This document shows, in pieces, positions 9,953-18,245 of a DNA stretch of 64,000 nucleotides; positions within the stretch are counted from its first letter, which is position 1; each line of letters opens with the position of its first letter. The translations under genes were made by a program, and so were the position numbers. The notes beneath the pieces were generated by a model, which was not told the origin of the DNA, ran no database searches, and saw only the letters and a list, made by a program, of their open reading frames with translations. Source of the DNA: Candidatus Gastranaerophilales bacterium (GTDB taxonomy: Bacteria > Cyanobacteriota > Vampirovibrionia > Gastranaerophilales > Gastranaerophilaceae); contig CALUVL010000004.1 of the NCBI GenBank assembly GCA_944324225.1, positions 93,685 to 157,684 of the forward strand. The letters are read 5' to 3'.

Positions 9953-10421
9953 AGTGCATGTAATGTTTTAATATCCAAAACAGAACAATCAGAAAAATTA
10001 TAACTTCATACCCTGTAGCGAATGGTTCGTTGTATTTTTCGGGATGAAGATTAAAATTCAGATGTTTTTCCAGCGCTTTGAGATATTTGTTCAGCATTTT
10101 TCTTCTTATTGTCGGAATTTGTAACTCTTTGCCGTTTTTGAATTTCAGAACAATCTTGTCGTAGTTAAGCCGTGAGCATGCGCCGCCTGCGTACAATCTC
10201 GTTTCTAAGCTTACTTTTGAAGTGTCTTTTTTAACCTCAACACCAGCAATGTCTGAATATTTAAACTCCTGTCCGCAGAATGTAAGTGAAGATTCTCCGA
10301 ATACCATATCATCTTTAAGATATCCATGCATTTCTCCATATTTTTTAAATGTTCTGTGGATAAGAAAAGTCCCTATTGCGATTACGACAATTCCTGCAAT
10401 AATCTGATAAGAAGAGAGCAT
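9951..10421 (-). CDS. Hypothetical membrane protein, PH-like middle domain
   Basis: 156 residues. A membrane helix lies at about residues 5-22 and another near the C terminus (VIIFLIVLFWILKHY). Between them is a beta-rich segment (SLTFCGQEFKYSDIAGVEVKKD, then KIVLKFKNGKELQIPTIRR) that resembles bacterial PH-like domains of unknown role. The ATG overlaps the stop of the HD-GYP-like gene (TAATG), so translation of the two is probably coupled. Confidence 0.55.
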   Translation of the reverse strand: MLSSYQIIAGIVVIAIGTFLIHRTFKKYGEMHGYLKDDMVFGESSLTFCGQEFKYSDIAGVEVKKDTSKVSLETRLYAGGACSRLNYDKIVLKFKNGKELQIPTIRRKMLNKYLKALEKHLNFNLHPEKYNEPFATGYEVIIFLIVLFWILKHYMH

Positions 10422-11716
10422 TAATCTTTTCCTGCAATTTGAGAAAGAGCATTCACAACATCAACATCCCATTTTGAGCCGGCTTCTTCCTGCATAATAG
10501 AAAGGGCTTTTTCTGCAGGCATGGCTTTTCTGTAGGGCCTGTCAGAAGTCATTGCGGAATATGCGTCAGCTACGGCAATAATTCTTGAACCGAACGGGAT
10601 TGATTGGCCTTTCAAACCTTCGGGCTTTCCGGAGCCGTCAACACGCTCTGTCTGGTATGTTATGTATGGAACAACTTCAGAGAGGAAGTTAATGTTCATC
10701 AAAAGATTTACGCCGACATTTGCGTGGTTTTGGATTTTTTGGAAGTCTTCATCCGAAAGCTTGCCGTTGGTTGCAAAAATGCTTTCAGGCAATGTGATTT
10801 TGCCGATATTCTGCAAAAGTCCTGCATAATAGATTAAGTCTGTAGTTTTTTCGTTTAAGCCGAGTTGTTTGCAGAGTTTTCTTGCAAGGTTTGCGGTGTT
10901 CTTTGAGTGAGAAACTTTGTAACCGCCTTTTGTGTCAACAGCATTTGCAAGGTGTTCTACAAATATTTGCTGGAAGTCGCAGAGATCCCCGATTAGTGAA
11001 GTTAATTCGGCTCTCATATGCTGAAGATCTGTTGTTGCAGTATTTTCATTTTCAATAAGCCGGTTGGTTTCGTCAATCTGGCTTTGAAGAGTGATTGAAG
11101 TTGCAAAAAGATTCGCAATGCTTTCAACAAGTTCAATAAATTCGTCCTGCAAAGAAGAGGTTTTTAATTCAATGACACCGATATTTTGCGATGTGCTGTG
11201 AATTGATATTCCGATAGAATTTTCCTCTTTTGTTGTATCTTTTGCCATATAAGTTTTTGCAACAGTATTTTCGCTATCAACGTTGTAGCCCGGAACTTGA
11301 AGTTCGGCAGAAGAACCGGCAAGTACAAGCTGCATGTCGCTTCCTTCCAGTCCCTTTGCAAATTCTTTTGCAAGATAAATGTTGCATATCTGAGTATCTA
11401 CCATCAATGCAATTGATTTTGCGATTGAAGTTATTATTGTAAAATCCTTTTCTGTTTCAAAATTCAATACACAGAGAGTATTTTTTAGAGAATATATTGA
11501 AATCAATTCTGAAAGCTGGTTTTTTAAGCCGGCTTTTTTATCTTTTGAATGTTCGCTGATTTTTTGTGCCAACTCTTTTGATATCAGATGTTCTGACAAA
11601 AAGTCACCAAGATTCAGTGCAAAAATTTCTTCCATGGGATCATTGTCAATCAGGAATTCTGACTGACTGAAAAGTGAAACACCTTTTTTATTTTCGTCTT
11701 TTTTCATTAAGCTCAT
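10421..11716 (-). CDS. GAF-like plus degenerate HD-GYP domain protein
   Basis: 431 residues. About residues 70-210 look GAF-like, a helix 211-260 links, and an HD-GYP-type fold fills 262-428. The fold is clear from the text around LLQNIGKITLP, GKLSDEDFQKIQNHA, DGSGKPEGLKG and AVADAYSAMTSDRPYR. Active HD-GYP enzymes hydrolyse cyclic di-GMP with a His-Asp pair and further His ligands. Here the HD pair is Gln302-Asn303, the usual HH(E) is Tyr354-Gln355, and GYP is Gly-Lys-Pro (363-365). His270, His331 and Asp384 remain. It is therefore probably not a phosphodiesterase, but a sensor or adaptor. The downstream gene overlaps by one base. Confidence 0.8.
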   Translation of the reverse strand: MSLMKKDENKKGVSLFSQSEFLIDNDPMEEIFALNLGDFLSEHLISKELAQKISEHSKDKKAGLKNQLSELISIYSLKNTLCVLNFETEKDFTIITSIAKSIALMVDTQICNIYLAKEFAKGLEGSDMQLVLAGSSAELQVPGYNVDSENTVAKTYMAKDTTKEENSIGISIHSTSQNIGVIELKTSSLQDEFIELVESIANLFATSITLQSQIDETNRLIENENTATTDLQHMRAELTSLIGDLCDFQQIFVEHLANAVDTKGGYKVSHSKNTANLARKLCKQLGLNEKTTDLIYYAGLLQNIGKITLPESIFATNGKLSDEDFQKIQNHANVGVNLLMNINFLSEVVPYITYQTERVDGSGKPEGLKGQSIPFGSRIIAVADAYSAMTSDRPYRKAMPAEKALSIMQEEAGSKWDVDVVNALSQIAGKD

Positions 11717-11900
11717 GCCTTCTACTAACTACCTTTTGTATAATAGACGGCACAAATTTGAAAAACTTTAATAAATTTTACAAAAGTTCATACTTTAGTA
11801 TGGGAAAAATCCAACTTAAGCTTAAAAAAATATTAAAAATGAATATAAAGTTGCATGTGTAACGAAATGTAAAGTTGAATTTAAAACAGGCTGAAATCCG

Positions 11901-11918
11901 GTTATACTCTGCGATATG
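11901..11918 (+). promoter_or_regulatory. Leader motif shared with the gene at 47042
   Basis: GTTATACTCTGCGATATG is identical at 46893-46910. Both copies precede genes of unknown low-complexity or repeat proteins, by 122 and 149 bp. The flanks are also alike (TGAAA.CC just upstream, GATAT repeats just downstream, GGAGTATAA before the ATG). TATACT (11903-11908) is a plausible -10. The gap 11717-12022 has no gene. Confidence 0.55.
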
Positions 11919-12022
11919 ATGTGATATGATATGGGGAAGTGTAGTCAACAATTAAGTACAAAAAGTTTTAATAAAAATATAAGCAGCGTGTGCTTAGCCC
12001 TTAAGAGAAAAGGAGTATAAAA

Positions 12023-13282
12023 ATGGGATTTGACTACACAGTGAGCGGAAAAGACAAAGGCCTGACGTATATATTTTTGGAACAGGCAAAAAAGCATGCA
12101 GGCTTTGACTCAAACCAGAAGATAGACTGGAATAAAGTCATGTCAGTATTTGATGAAATTCAGAAAGAAGAGCAGGCCGAAGGTCAGAAACTATTCAGCG
12201 GCGGAACGGATAAAACGCGCGCCGGCTGGGGCAAGAGTTATGTAATAAAAGCCGGCGATAAAATAAGTTTGTCAGACGAGCAGATGAACAAAATCTATGG
12301 CGCAATGGGTCTGGATTTGTCAAAAGCGCAGCAGCCCAATCCGACGAAGCAGGTGCAGCAAACACCGCCGGCACAGAACACACCGCCGGCACAGAACACA
12401 CCGCCGGCACAGAACACACCACCGGCACAGAACACACCACCGGCACAGAACACGCCGCCTGCACAGAACACACCACCGGCACAGAACACACCACCGGCAC
12501 AGAACACACCACCTGCGCAGAACACACCACCGGCACAGCAAACCCCGCCGGCTCAACAAACTCCACCGGCGAAAGATCCAAACCCGCCAAAGGCAATAAC
12601 ACCTGCCAAAGGAGAAGATTTGTCTAATAACAAGTCCCCGCTGGACATGCAAATGTATATAAAACGAGAAAAATATGCAAACCAGACAGTTCCAAATCCT
12701 GATGGCACAATGTACTCATACGATGAAAATGGTTATGTAGAAGAAGTATTAGACAAAGACGGCAACAAGACACAAGAGATTAACCGCAGATCAGACGGCA
12801 GTGTTGATGAATATTATGACTACACATACGATAAAGCCGGCAACAAGACACAAGTGATTACTCGCAATTCAGACGGCAGTGTTAGTTACTATTATGACTA
12901 CACATACGACAAAGACGGCAACATAACACAAGCGATTTGGCGCAACCCAGACGGCAGTGTTAGTTACTATTATGACTACACATACGACAAAGACGGCAAC
13001 ATGACACAAGAGATTATACGCGAACCTGACGGCAGTGTTAGTTACTATTATGACTACACATACGATAAAGCCGGTAACAAGACACAAGAGATTTGGCGCA
13101 ATTCAGACGGCAGTGTTTATTATTATTATGACTACACATACGATAAAGCCGGCAACAAGACACAACTGATTAATCGCAACTCAGATGGCAGTGTTGATTA
13201 CTATGAAGTCTATGAATATGACCAAGATGGTAACCAGATTAGTCAAATCACATACGACAAAGACGGTAATGTAAAGGAATAA
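12023..13282 (+). CDS. Repeat protein: unknown head, PPAQNT linker, YD-type repeats
   Basis: 419 residues. Residues 1-100 form a small, charged, helical head. Residues about 114-182 are nine PPAQNT hexapeptides followed by two PPAQQT. The C-terminal part carries about six copies of a 22-residue unit built on YYDYTYDKxGNxTQxIxRNxDGSV, which resembles RHS/YD repeats but is more regular. Such beta repeats are typical of surface or secreted proteins; however, no signal peptide or anchor is seen, so an export route would have to be unusual. Both repeat regions are nearly perfect at DNA level and so likely to vary in copy number. AAAGGAG lies before the ATG. It shares its leader with the gene at 47042. 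Confidence 0.7.
   Translation: MGFDYTVSGKDKGLTYIFLEQAKKHAGFDSNQKIDWNKVMSVFDEIQKEEQAEGQKLFSGGTDKTRAGWGKSYVIKAGDKISLSDEQMNKIYGAMGLDLSKAQQPNPTKQVQQTPPAQNTPPAQNTPPAQNTPPAQNTPPAQNTPPAQNTPPAQNTPPAQNTPPAQNTPPAQQTPPAQQTPPAKDPNPPKAITPAKGEDLSNNKSPLDMQMYIKREKYANQTVPNPDGTMYSYDENGYVEEVLDKDGNKTQEINRRSDGSVDEYYDYTYDKAGNKTQVITRNSDGSVSYYYDYTYDKDGNITQAIWRNPDGSVSYYYDYTYDKDGNMTQEIIREPDGSVSYYYDYTYDKAGNKTQEIWRNSDGSVYYYYDYTYDKAGNKTQLINRNSDGSVDYYEVYEYDQDGNQISQITYDKDGNVKE
12362..12568 (+). repeat. 18-bp tandem repeat coding PPAQNT
   Basis: Units of 18 bp with the core ACACCGCCGGCACAGAAC are repeated about eleven times with few changes, all in frame. Long reverse-strand ORFs over this stretch are by-products of the repeat. 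Confidence 0.9.
12748..13279 (+). repeat. 66-bp tandem repeat coding YD-type units
   Basis: About six to seven copies of a 66-bp unit contain TATGACTACACATACGA. They code for the 22-residue YYDYTYDK.GN.TQ unit. Differences between copies fall mostly at four codon positions. Confidence 0.85.
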
Positions 13283-13325
13283 CATCAATCAGTCCGGATG
13301 TACTAAATCCGGCCTTATATAAAAT

Positions 13326-13830
13326 GCATGGAGATTCTTCGGTCGCTTCGCTCCCTCAGAATGACAAGAAAAGAAGTCACGTCATCCTGAGCGAAGCGAA
13401 GGATCTCCAAAAAACCTGATGAGATTCTTCGGTCGTTGCACTCCCTCAAAATGACGTAAAAAATAAAAAACATGTCATCCTGAGGCGCACGAGCAGAGGG
13501 TGAAAGGCGTCAGCCGTACCCGTTTACTGCGAGTGCGAAAAGCCGAAGGATCCACTGAAACCATAACAAGCCATTTTGTCATGCTGAACTCGTTTCAGTA
13601 TCCCGACGAGATCCTGAAATAAATTCAGGATGACAGTGAAAGACAAAATGGCTAAAAATTTTCTATCTGGCACGTATCCCGATCTACTACTCGTTCAGAG
13701 GACAAAACAGAAAATAAAGAGATTCTTCGGTCGTTACACTCCCTCAGAATGACATGCAGTGCGCAAGGCGCTTCTTCGGGCTCCGCCATCTGAATGACGG
13801 GTAAATTAAAAGTACTCTCAGAATGACAGC
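13326..13830. repeat. Cluster of dispersed palindromic repeats
   Basis: The 548-bp gap 13283-13830 has no gene. It is made of direct and inverted copies of GAGATTCTTCGGTCG...CTCAGAATGACA (about 13330, 13420, 13720 and 13815) and GTCATCCTGAG...GGATC (about 13380, 13472). A divergent TGTCATGCTGAAC...CAGGATGACAG copy lies at about 13576-13637. It is the densest site of the family in the window. Confidence 0.7.
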
Positions 13831-14352
13831 TTAATATCCAATAGCCCAGCTGAATGCGGCTGTTGTGTCGTTTTTCTTATCAATTGTTGCAACAGGAGCC
13901 ACCGCCGGAACTTCTATAACCTTTGCAGCTTTTTGTAAAAGATTGTTTTCCATCATTTTGTCGTCAACATTGTTGAAGGATTTCAGTCTGTCAAGCTGGT
14001 TTTGAAGTTCAGCGTTTTCCTCATTCAGAGTTGTAATCTGGCGGCTGAGTTTGTTCAGCGTAACCTCATTTGTCATGGCAAAATAATAGCTGACAAATGC
14101 GACAATTACGCATATTGCCAGAAGTCCGCCTAAAGTTTTGTTTATACGTCTTATTGCCATTTCTTTTACCAGATTTTCTTTGTCGTAATAGAAAGGCCCT
14201 TCTATTATAGATGCCTGAGATATCGGATTTTGCATATAATCCGAATCTGTATAAGAATAATATTCCTGTCTTACTCTTGCTGTATTCAACTTTTCCCTGT
14301 CCCCAACTGCCTTTTTTAAAATGCGAAAATCTTTTTCGTTAAAATTAATCAA
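13831..14352 (-). CDS. FtsL-like cell division protein (candidate)
   Basis: 173 residues. A cytoplasmic part of about 73 residues is followed by one membrane helix (about 74-93) and a short coiled coil (about 99-125, LSRQITTLNEENAELQNQLDRL). This is the FtsL layout: small bitopic protein with a leucine-zipper-like outer coil. It starts 4 bp after rsmH, and rsmH-ftsL is the usual order in the dcw cluster. Sequence alone is too weak to prove it. The long N-terminal tail exceeds that of E. coli FtsL. No ftsI or mur genes follow here. Confidence 0.6.
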   Translation of the reverse strand: MINFNEKDFRILKKAVGDREKLNTARVRQEYYSYTDSDYMQNPISQASIIEGPFYYDKENLVKEMAIRRINKTLGGLLAICVIVAFVSYYFAMTNEVTLNKLSRQITTLNEENAELQNQLDRLKSFNNVDDKMMENNLLQKAAKVIEVPAVAPVATIDKKNDTTAAFSWAIGY

Positions 14353-14356
14353 TCAA

Positions 14357-15289
14357 TTAATTAATACATCTTGCGATTCTTAATTTTGCACTTCTTGAAG
14401 GCGGATTAACTTTAATCTCCTCATCACTTGCAACAATCGGTTTTTTATTAACCAGCTCCAGCTTTGGCGGAGGACACTTGCAAATCATTTGATTAGGTTC
14501 GCAGTGGCACTTTTGCGAGTGATATCTGAACAAGTTTTTCACCAATCTGTCTTCCAGTGAATGAAAACTTATTACACTTATTATAGCACCAATGTCCAAT
14601 AAATCCAACACATCATTCAGAGTATTTTTTACATTTGTTAACTCTTGATTGACTTCAATTCTGATAGCCTGAAACACACGTGTAGCGGGGTGTATGGAGG
14701 ATTTGATGTGCGGAGTGCACTTTACGATTAAATCAGCCAGTTCCGTTGTTGTTTCAAGCTTTTTGGACTTTCTTTGCTCCACTATTTTTTTTGCAATGCG
14801 TTTGGAAAATCTTTCTTCGCCGTATTCGGAAAAAATTCGCACCAGATCCGCTTCAGAATATGTGTTTACAACGTCATACGCCGAAAAATCTGACTCCTGA
14901 TTGAATCTCATATCAAGTGGCGCTTCTTTGGAGAATGAAAATCCTCTTTCTGCTTTGTTGAATTGATGGTAGCTTGCGCCCAGGTCAAACAGAACACCGC
15001 CGGTAATTTTTGGGATGTTAAGAGAGGCCAGTGTCTGTTTGATATTGGTATAGGAAGTTTTGACGATTGTAAGGGTATTTTTATACGCCTTAAGCCTTTC
15101 GGAGGCCGCGTCAATCGCATCCTGATCAATATCAAATGCAACCAGTCTGCCATCAGGTTGAATTCGTTTCAATATCAGTTCGCTGTGTCCGCCTCCGCCA
15201 AGTGTGCAGTCAATATAAATTAGACCGTTTCTGCATTCCAATGCATCAACCGCTTCCTGCTTCATTACCGTATAATGTTTAAATTCCAT
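14357..15289 (-). CDS. rsmH: 16S rRNA m4C1402 methyltransferase RsmH
   Basis: 310 residues, normal length. It methylates N4 of C1402 in 16S rRNA with S-adenosylmethionine. The family start HYTVMKQEAVDAL, the SAM site IDCTLGGGGHSE, the segment LFDLGASYHQFNKAERGFSF and the C-terminal SFHSLEDRLVKNLF and PSRSAKLR.A are all visible. The ATG has no ribosome-binding site; TAAAAT sits six bases upstream. The FtsL-like gene follows after 4 bp. Confidence 0.95.
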   Translation of the reverse strand: MEFKHYTVMKQEAVDALECRNGLIYIDCTLGGGGHSELILKRIQPDGRLVAFDIDQDAIDAASERLKAYKNTLTIVKTSYTNIKQTLASLNIPKITGGVLFDLGASYHQFNKAERGFSFSKEAPLDMRFNQESDFSAYDVVNTYSEADLVRIFSEYGEERFSKRIAKKIVEQRKSKKLETTTELADLIVKCTPHIKSSIHPATRVFQAIRIEVNQELTNVKNTLNDVLDLLDIGAIISVISFHSLEDRLVKNLFRYHSQKCHCEPNQMICKCPPPKLELVNKKPIVASDEEIKVNPPSRSAKLRIARCIN

Positions 15290-15295
15290 ACGGCA

Positions 15296-15301
15296 ATTTT
15301 A
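15296..15301 (-). promoter_or_regulatory. -10 element TAAAAT 6 nt before rsmH ATG
   Basis: On the minus strand, TAAAAT is followed by six bases and the ATG at 15289. A weak TTTATT lies 17 bp further upstream. It is part of the leaderless-type set described in the findings. Confidence 0.45.
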
Positions 15302-15312
15302 GCATGCGCAAA

Positions 15313-15564
15313 TTAATAAATAAACCCGTCAAGTCCGTATAGGTCGATAACTTCTAAAAATTTGTCGTTAGTATAGTATAAAACATTGCTGTCATCATCC
15401 GGGTCAATTACTTTGATAATGTCCTGTTTTGATCCTGCATAGTTTTTTAACATTGAATCTGCAAGCATGAGGAATGTAATATTGTTTTGAATTTCCTCTG
15501 CTGTGAAAAATTCTAGAACCATTGCTTCATTTTCTCTTTCTGATACTCTCTTTGCCAATGCCAT
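15313..15564 (-). CDS. Hypothetical small protein
   Basis: 83 residues. The chain is acidic and soluble, with a helical first half (ENEAMVLEFFTAEEIQNNITFLMLADSML) and a strand-rich end (VLYYTNDKFLEVIDLYGLDGFIY). An AGGAGT site lies before the ATG. It sits between gltX and rsmH on the same strand, separated from gltX by a long inverted repeat. I do not recognise a family. Confidence 0.55.
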   Translation of the reverse strand: MALAKRVSERENEAMVLEFFTAEEIQNNITFLMLADSMLKNYAGSKQDIIKVIDPDDDSNVLYYTNDKFLEVIDLYGLDGFIY

Positions 15565-15659
15565 TTTTTACTCCTATTTTGTACGGATTTTCTCTATTTT
15601 CATACTCTCAAATACTCTCAAAATCCGAAATATTAAGCCATTATATTTTTCTATATACG

Positions 15660-15697
15660 GAAACTTCGTAAAAAAGTTTAATTTTTTACGAAGTTTC
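15660..15697. terminator. 16-bp perfect inverted repeat downstream of gltX
   Basis: GAAACTTCGTAAAAAA (15660-15675) and its exact complement (15682-15697) flank a six-base loop. It lies 37 bp past the gltX stop. The T run is inside the stem rather than after it, so termination is probable but not certain. Confidence 0.5.
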
Positions 15698-15733
15698 GTT
15701 ACAAATATTTACAATAGGTGTCTGCTTAGCCGA

Positions 15734-17209
15734 TTATGATTGCAAGGGCTGCTTCATTGCAGCTCTAATTCTATGGAATGTTTTATTTTTACCGATAATA
15801 GCAAGAATTGCAGTCATATCAGCTCCACAGAGTCTTCCGGTTACTGCCGCTCTGATTGCCCACATTGTTACTTTAGGTTTAATACCTTTTTCTTTGTAAT
15901 ATGCTCTGAAGGCTTCTAGTTTTTCGTGAAGATTTTCTTCAGTCCAATCCCAGTCAGGCGCCTGTTCCATAAAGGTTTTGAGAACATCCTGCGCTGTTTC
16001 TGTATCTAGTGTTTCTTGAGCTCTGTCATCAATTTCAACATCTTGCCCGAAGAAATACGGAACAGCGTCGGTAATATCGGAAAGTAATGTCAAAGGTTCA
16101 TATGTAATCTCAACCATTCTGGTGTACTGGGCATCCGTAAGTTCAGTGAGATCATATTTTGTCAGATACGGTTTTAATCTTTCTTTCAATTCCGGAATTG
16201 AAAGCATCTTGATATAATGGCTGTTCATCCAGTTAAGTTTGTCATATTCAAATATTGAATTTGAAGAAGAAACTTCATTGATTCTGAAGTCTTTAGCAAT
16301 CTCATCAACTGATTTTATTTCCTGGCCGTCTGAAGGTGACCAGCCGAGAAGAGCTACAAAGTTAATAAGAGCATCTGTGAGGTAACCTTTTTCAACGAAT
16401 TCAGAAACAGCGGTTGCGCCGTGTCTTTTTGAAAGCTTGCTTCTGTCCGGTGCAAGAATCATTCCGAGGTGTCCGAATTTCGGAACTTCAGCGCCGAGGG
16501 CTTCAAAGATAAGAATTTGTTTGAATGTATTTGAAATATGGTCTTCTCCTCTGATAACATGCGAAATTTTCATAAGCATATCGTCGATTACAACCGCAAA
16601 GTTGTAAGTCGGGGCGCCGTTGGATTTCATTATAACAAAATCTCCGAGAAGATCTGTATCAACGTGAAGTTTTCCTTTTACAAGGTCGTCAAATTCAAGA
16701 ATTGAAGAATCGTGAAAAGCTTTCTGGGCTTTTGAAATGTTAAATCTGATTGCGGGTTTTCTGCCTTCTGCGCGTAGTTTGGCTTTCTCTTCCTCTGTCA
16801 GATTCAAGCATTTTTTTGTATAAACATAAGGTTTTTTATTTTCTGCAGCTTCTTTTTTCTCGGCTTCAAGTTCTTCCGGAGTACAGAAGCATTCGTATGC
16901 AAAGCCTTTGTCAATCAGTTCCTGTACGTATTTCGGGTAAATATCAAATCTTTCGGATTGTGTGTAAGGGCCGTAAGGACCGCCGACATCCGGGCCCTCA
17001 TCCCAATTTAGCCCGAGAGCCTTAAGACTGTCAAAAATATTTTTAATATATTCCTGACTTGTGCGCTCTGCGTCAGTGTCTTCTATTCTTAAAACAAATT
17101 TACCGTTATTTTTCTTGGCAAAAAGATAATTAAACAGCGCTGTTCTGGCTGTTCCGATGTGCAAATTCCCGCTTGGGGAGGGTGCAATTCTCACTCTGAC
17201 TTCTGACAT
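15734..17209 (-). CDS. gltX: Glutamate--tRNA ligase
   Basis: 491 residues. It charges tRNA-Glu, and in organisms lacking glutaminyl-tRNA synthetase also tRNA-Gln. The class I signatures are HIGT at residues 17-20 and KLSKRHG near residue 257. A CFCTPEELE...YTKKC segment resembles the zinc knuckle found in part of the family. An AAGGA site lies before the ATG. It stands alone in its transcript as far as can be seen. Confidence 0.95.
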   Translation of the reverse strand: MSEVRVRIAPSPSGNLHIGTARTALFNYLFAKKNNGKFVLRIEDTDAERTSQEYIKNIFDSLKALGLNWDEGPDVGGPYGPYTQSERFDIYPKYVQELIDKGFAYECFCTPEELEAEKKEAAENKKPYVYTKKCLNLTEEEKAKLRAEGRKPAIRFNISKAQKAFHDSSILEFDDLVKGKLHVDTDLLGDFVIMKSNGAPTYNFAVVIDDMLMKISHVIRGEDHISNTFKQILIFEALGAEVPKFGHLGMILAPDRSKLSKRHGATAVSEFVEKGYLTDALINFVALLGWSPSDGQEIKSVDEIAKDFRINEVSSSNSIFEYDKLNWMNSHYIKMLSIPELKERLKPYLTKYDLTELTDAQYTRMVEITYEPLTLLSDITDAVPYFFGQDVEIDDRAQETLDTETAQDVLKTFMEQAPDWDWTEENLHEKLEAFRAYYKEKGIKPKVTMWAIRAAVTGRLCGADMTAILAIIGKNKTFHRIRAAMKQPLQS

Positions 17210-17280
17210 TTTTAATCCTTCTTTCTTATGTTTTTAAATCAGCATAAAAAGGATATCACGAGCAAAAATTATTTTCAATA

Positions 17281-18103
17281 TTACTGGAGAATGTACAATG
17301 GAGAGCACCCCCAGCCGGAGCCGTGTTTGCAGTCGTCTATGTAGTTTTCTTCCGTAATTTCTTTGCAATGATTCGGGCAGTCATAATCATTTACTGTTAT
17401 TTTTCCGTTTTTTTCAAAGAATGACGGAACGGGAGAGTTTTCAGGAATTATTAAATAGAAGATATCTCTGCCGACAGTATTTGGATTTTTCTTCCCATTT
17501 ACATCTATAAAGATTTGCTCCATACTATTGAAGTTTATCATAGCACCATCTGGCAGATAAAAAGTGTATCTCATAAAAGCTCCGTTGATAGACATAGGTT
17601 TGCCAGTTTTGTCAATCCATTCATTCTCTTTGTGCCATTGAAAATTTTCGTTGACCAATTCACTTGCTGCAAAATCAAGGTCAGAGAGATCAGATGTGGT
17701 AAGTATTTTATTGCAATTTAAACCTGAATATTGTGTTTTAAGCTGTATTCCTATCTGGCAAACATATCTGGAAAATTCTTTGTGATCTACTGTTTCATAG
17801 CCGAGGTTTTCATCAAATTTGAATGGCTTGTTGTAGAACGCTTCATCCTGGGCATAAATCATCTGCATTGCCTGCGAAATAATCGAAACCTGCTTTTTGA
17901 ACATAGCTCTGAATTGTCTGTCCTGTGCGTTATTTATTACTGTTGGCAGCGTCATGGCTGCAACAATGCCGATTATGCCAAGTGTAATTAAAACTTCGGC
18001 CATTGTGAAAGCTTTCGGCTTATTTAATAATAATTCAATTATGGAGCTTTTGTTGCCCCCCCCCCCCTGTCTGGAATTTACTTATAGTGTGCTTTTTGAA
18101 CAT
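17281..18103 (-). CDS. Prepilin-type protein, frame interrupted by a G12 tract (likely phase variable)
   Basis: The body (240 residues from 18003) begins at MAEVLITLGIIG, but the residues before it in the same frame are NKPKAFT, the missing half of the class III signal; no start codon precedes them in that frame. A strong AGGAG site (18110-18114) and ATG (18101-18103) lie upstream and read MFKKHTISKFQT directly into a run of 12 G. With 12 G the frame ends at a TGA after the tract. With 11 or 14 G it joins the body exactly. The mature chain would start FTMAE after Ala, instead of the usual Gly. So the allele shown is OFF, unless translation begins inside the helix at 18003. Sequencing error in the homopolymer is the other possibility. 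Confidence 0.8.
18056..18067 (-). repeat. Homopolymer G12 in the prepilin leader
   Basis: Twelve consecutive C on the plus strand (G on the coding strand) lie between codon 12 of the leader and the prepilin signal. It is by far the longest G/C run in an AT-rich window. Confidence 0.95.
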
Positions 18104-18144
18104 TTTAAGCTCCTTTTAAATCTCTCTTAATCCTAACACTGTTT

Positions 18145-18150
18145 ATTATA
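18145..18150 (-). promoter_or_regulatory. Probable -10 (TATAAT) of the G12 prepilin gene
   Basis: TATAAT on the minus strand, preceded by ATGC, lies 42 bp upstream of the leader ATG. This gives a normal leader with AGGAG. Confidence 0.5.
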
Positions 18151-18210
18151 GCATAAAATTTTAAAATAAGGATATATTACCTGTTACTCAAATATTATCT
18201 TGAAAATCGT

Positions 18211-18239
18211 TTGACTGATTTGACGTGTGCGGGTAAAAT
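18211..18239 (+). promoter_or_regulatory. Sigma-70-type promoter placed for a leaderless transcript
   Basis: TTGACT (18211-18216), a 17-bp spacer and TAAAAT (18234-18239) form a near-consensus promoter. The ATG at 18246 is six bases past the -10, so transcription should start at the start codon. Confidence 0.75.
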
Positions 18240-18245
18240 AAGAGT

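Noticed and set aside
12362..12568. Regular repeats that could be taken for a CRISPR array
   Set aside because: The units are contiguous, in frame and have no spacers. No cas gene is near.
12195..12652. Several long ORFs on both strands over the PPAQNT region
   Set aside because: An 18-bp repeat without stops keeps all frames open. Only the plus frame with a ribosome site and sensible flanks is real.
13326..13830. CRISPR-like spacing of repeats
   Set aside because: Unit lengths, orientation and spacing vary; these are dispersed palindromic repeats.
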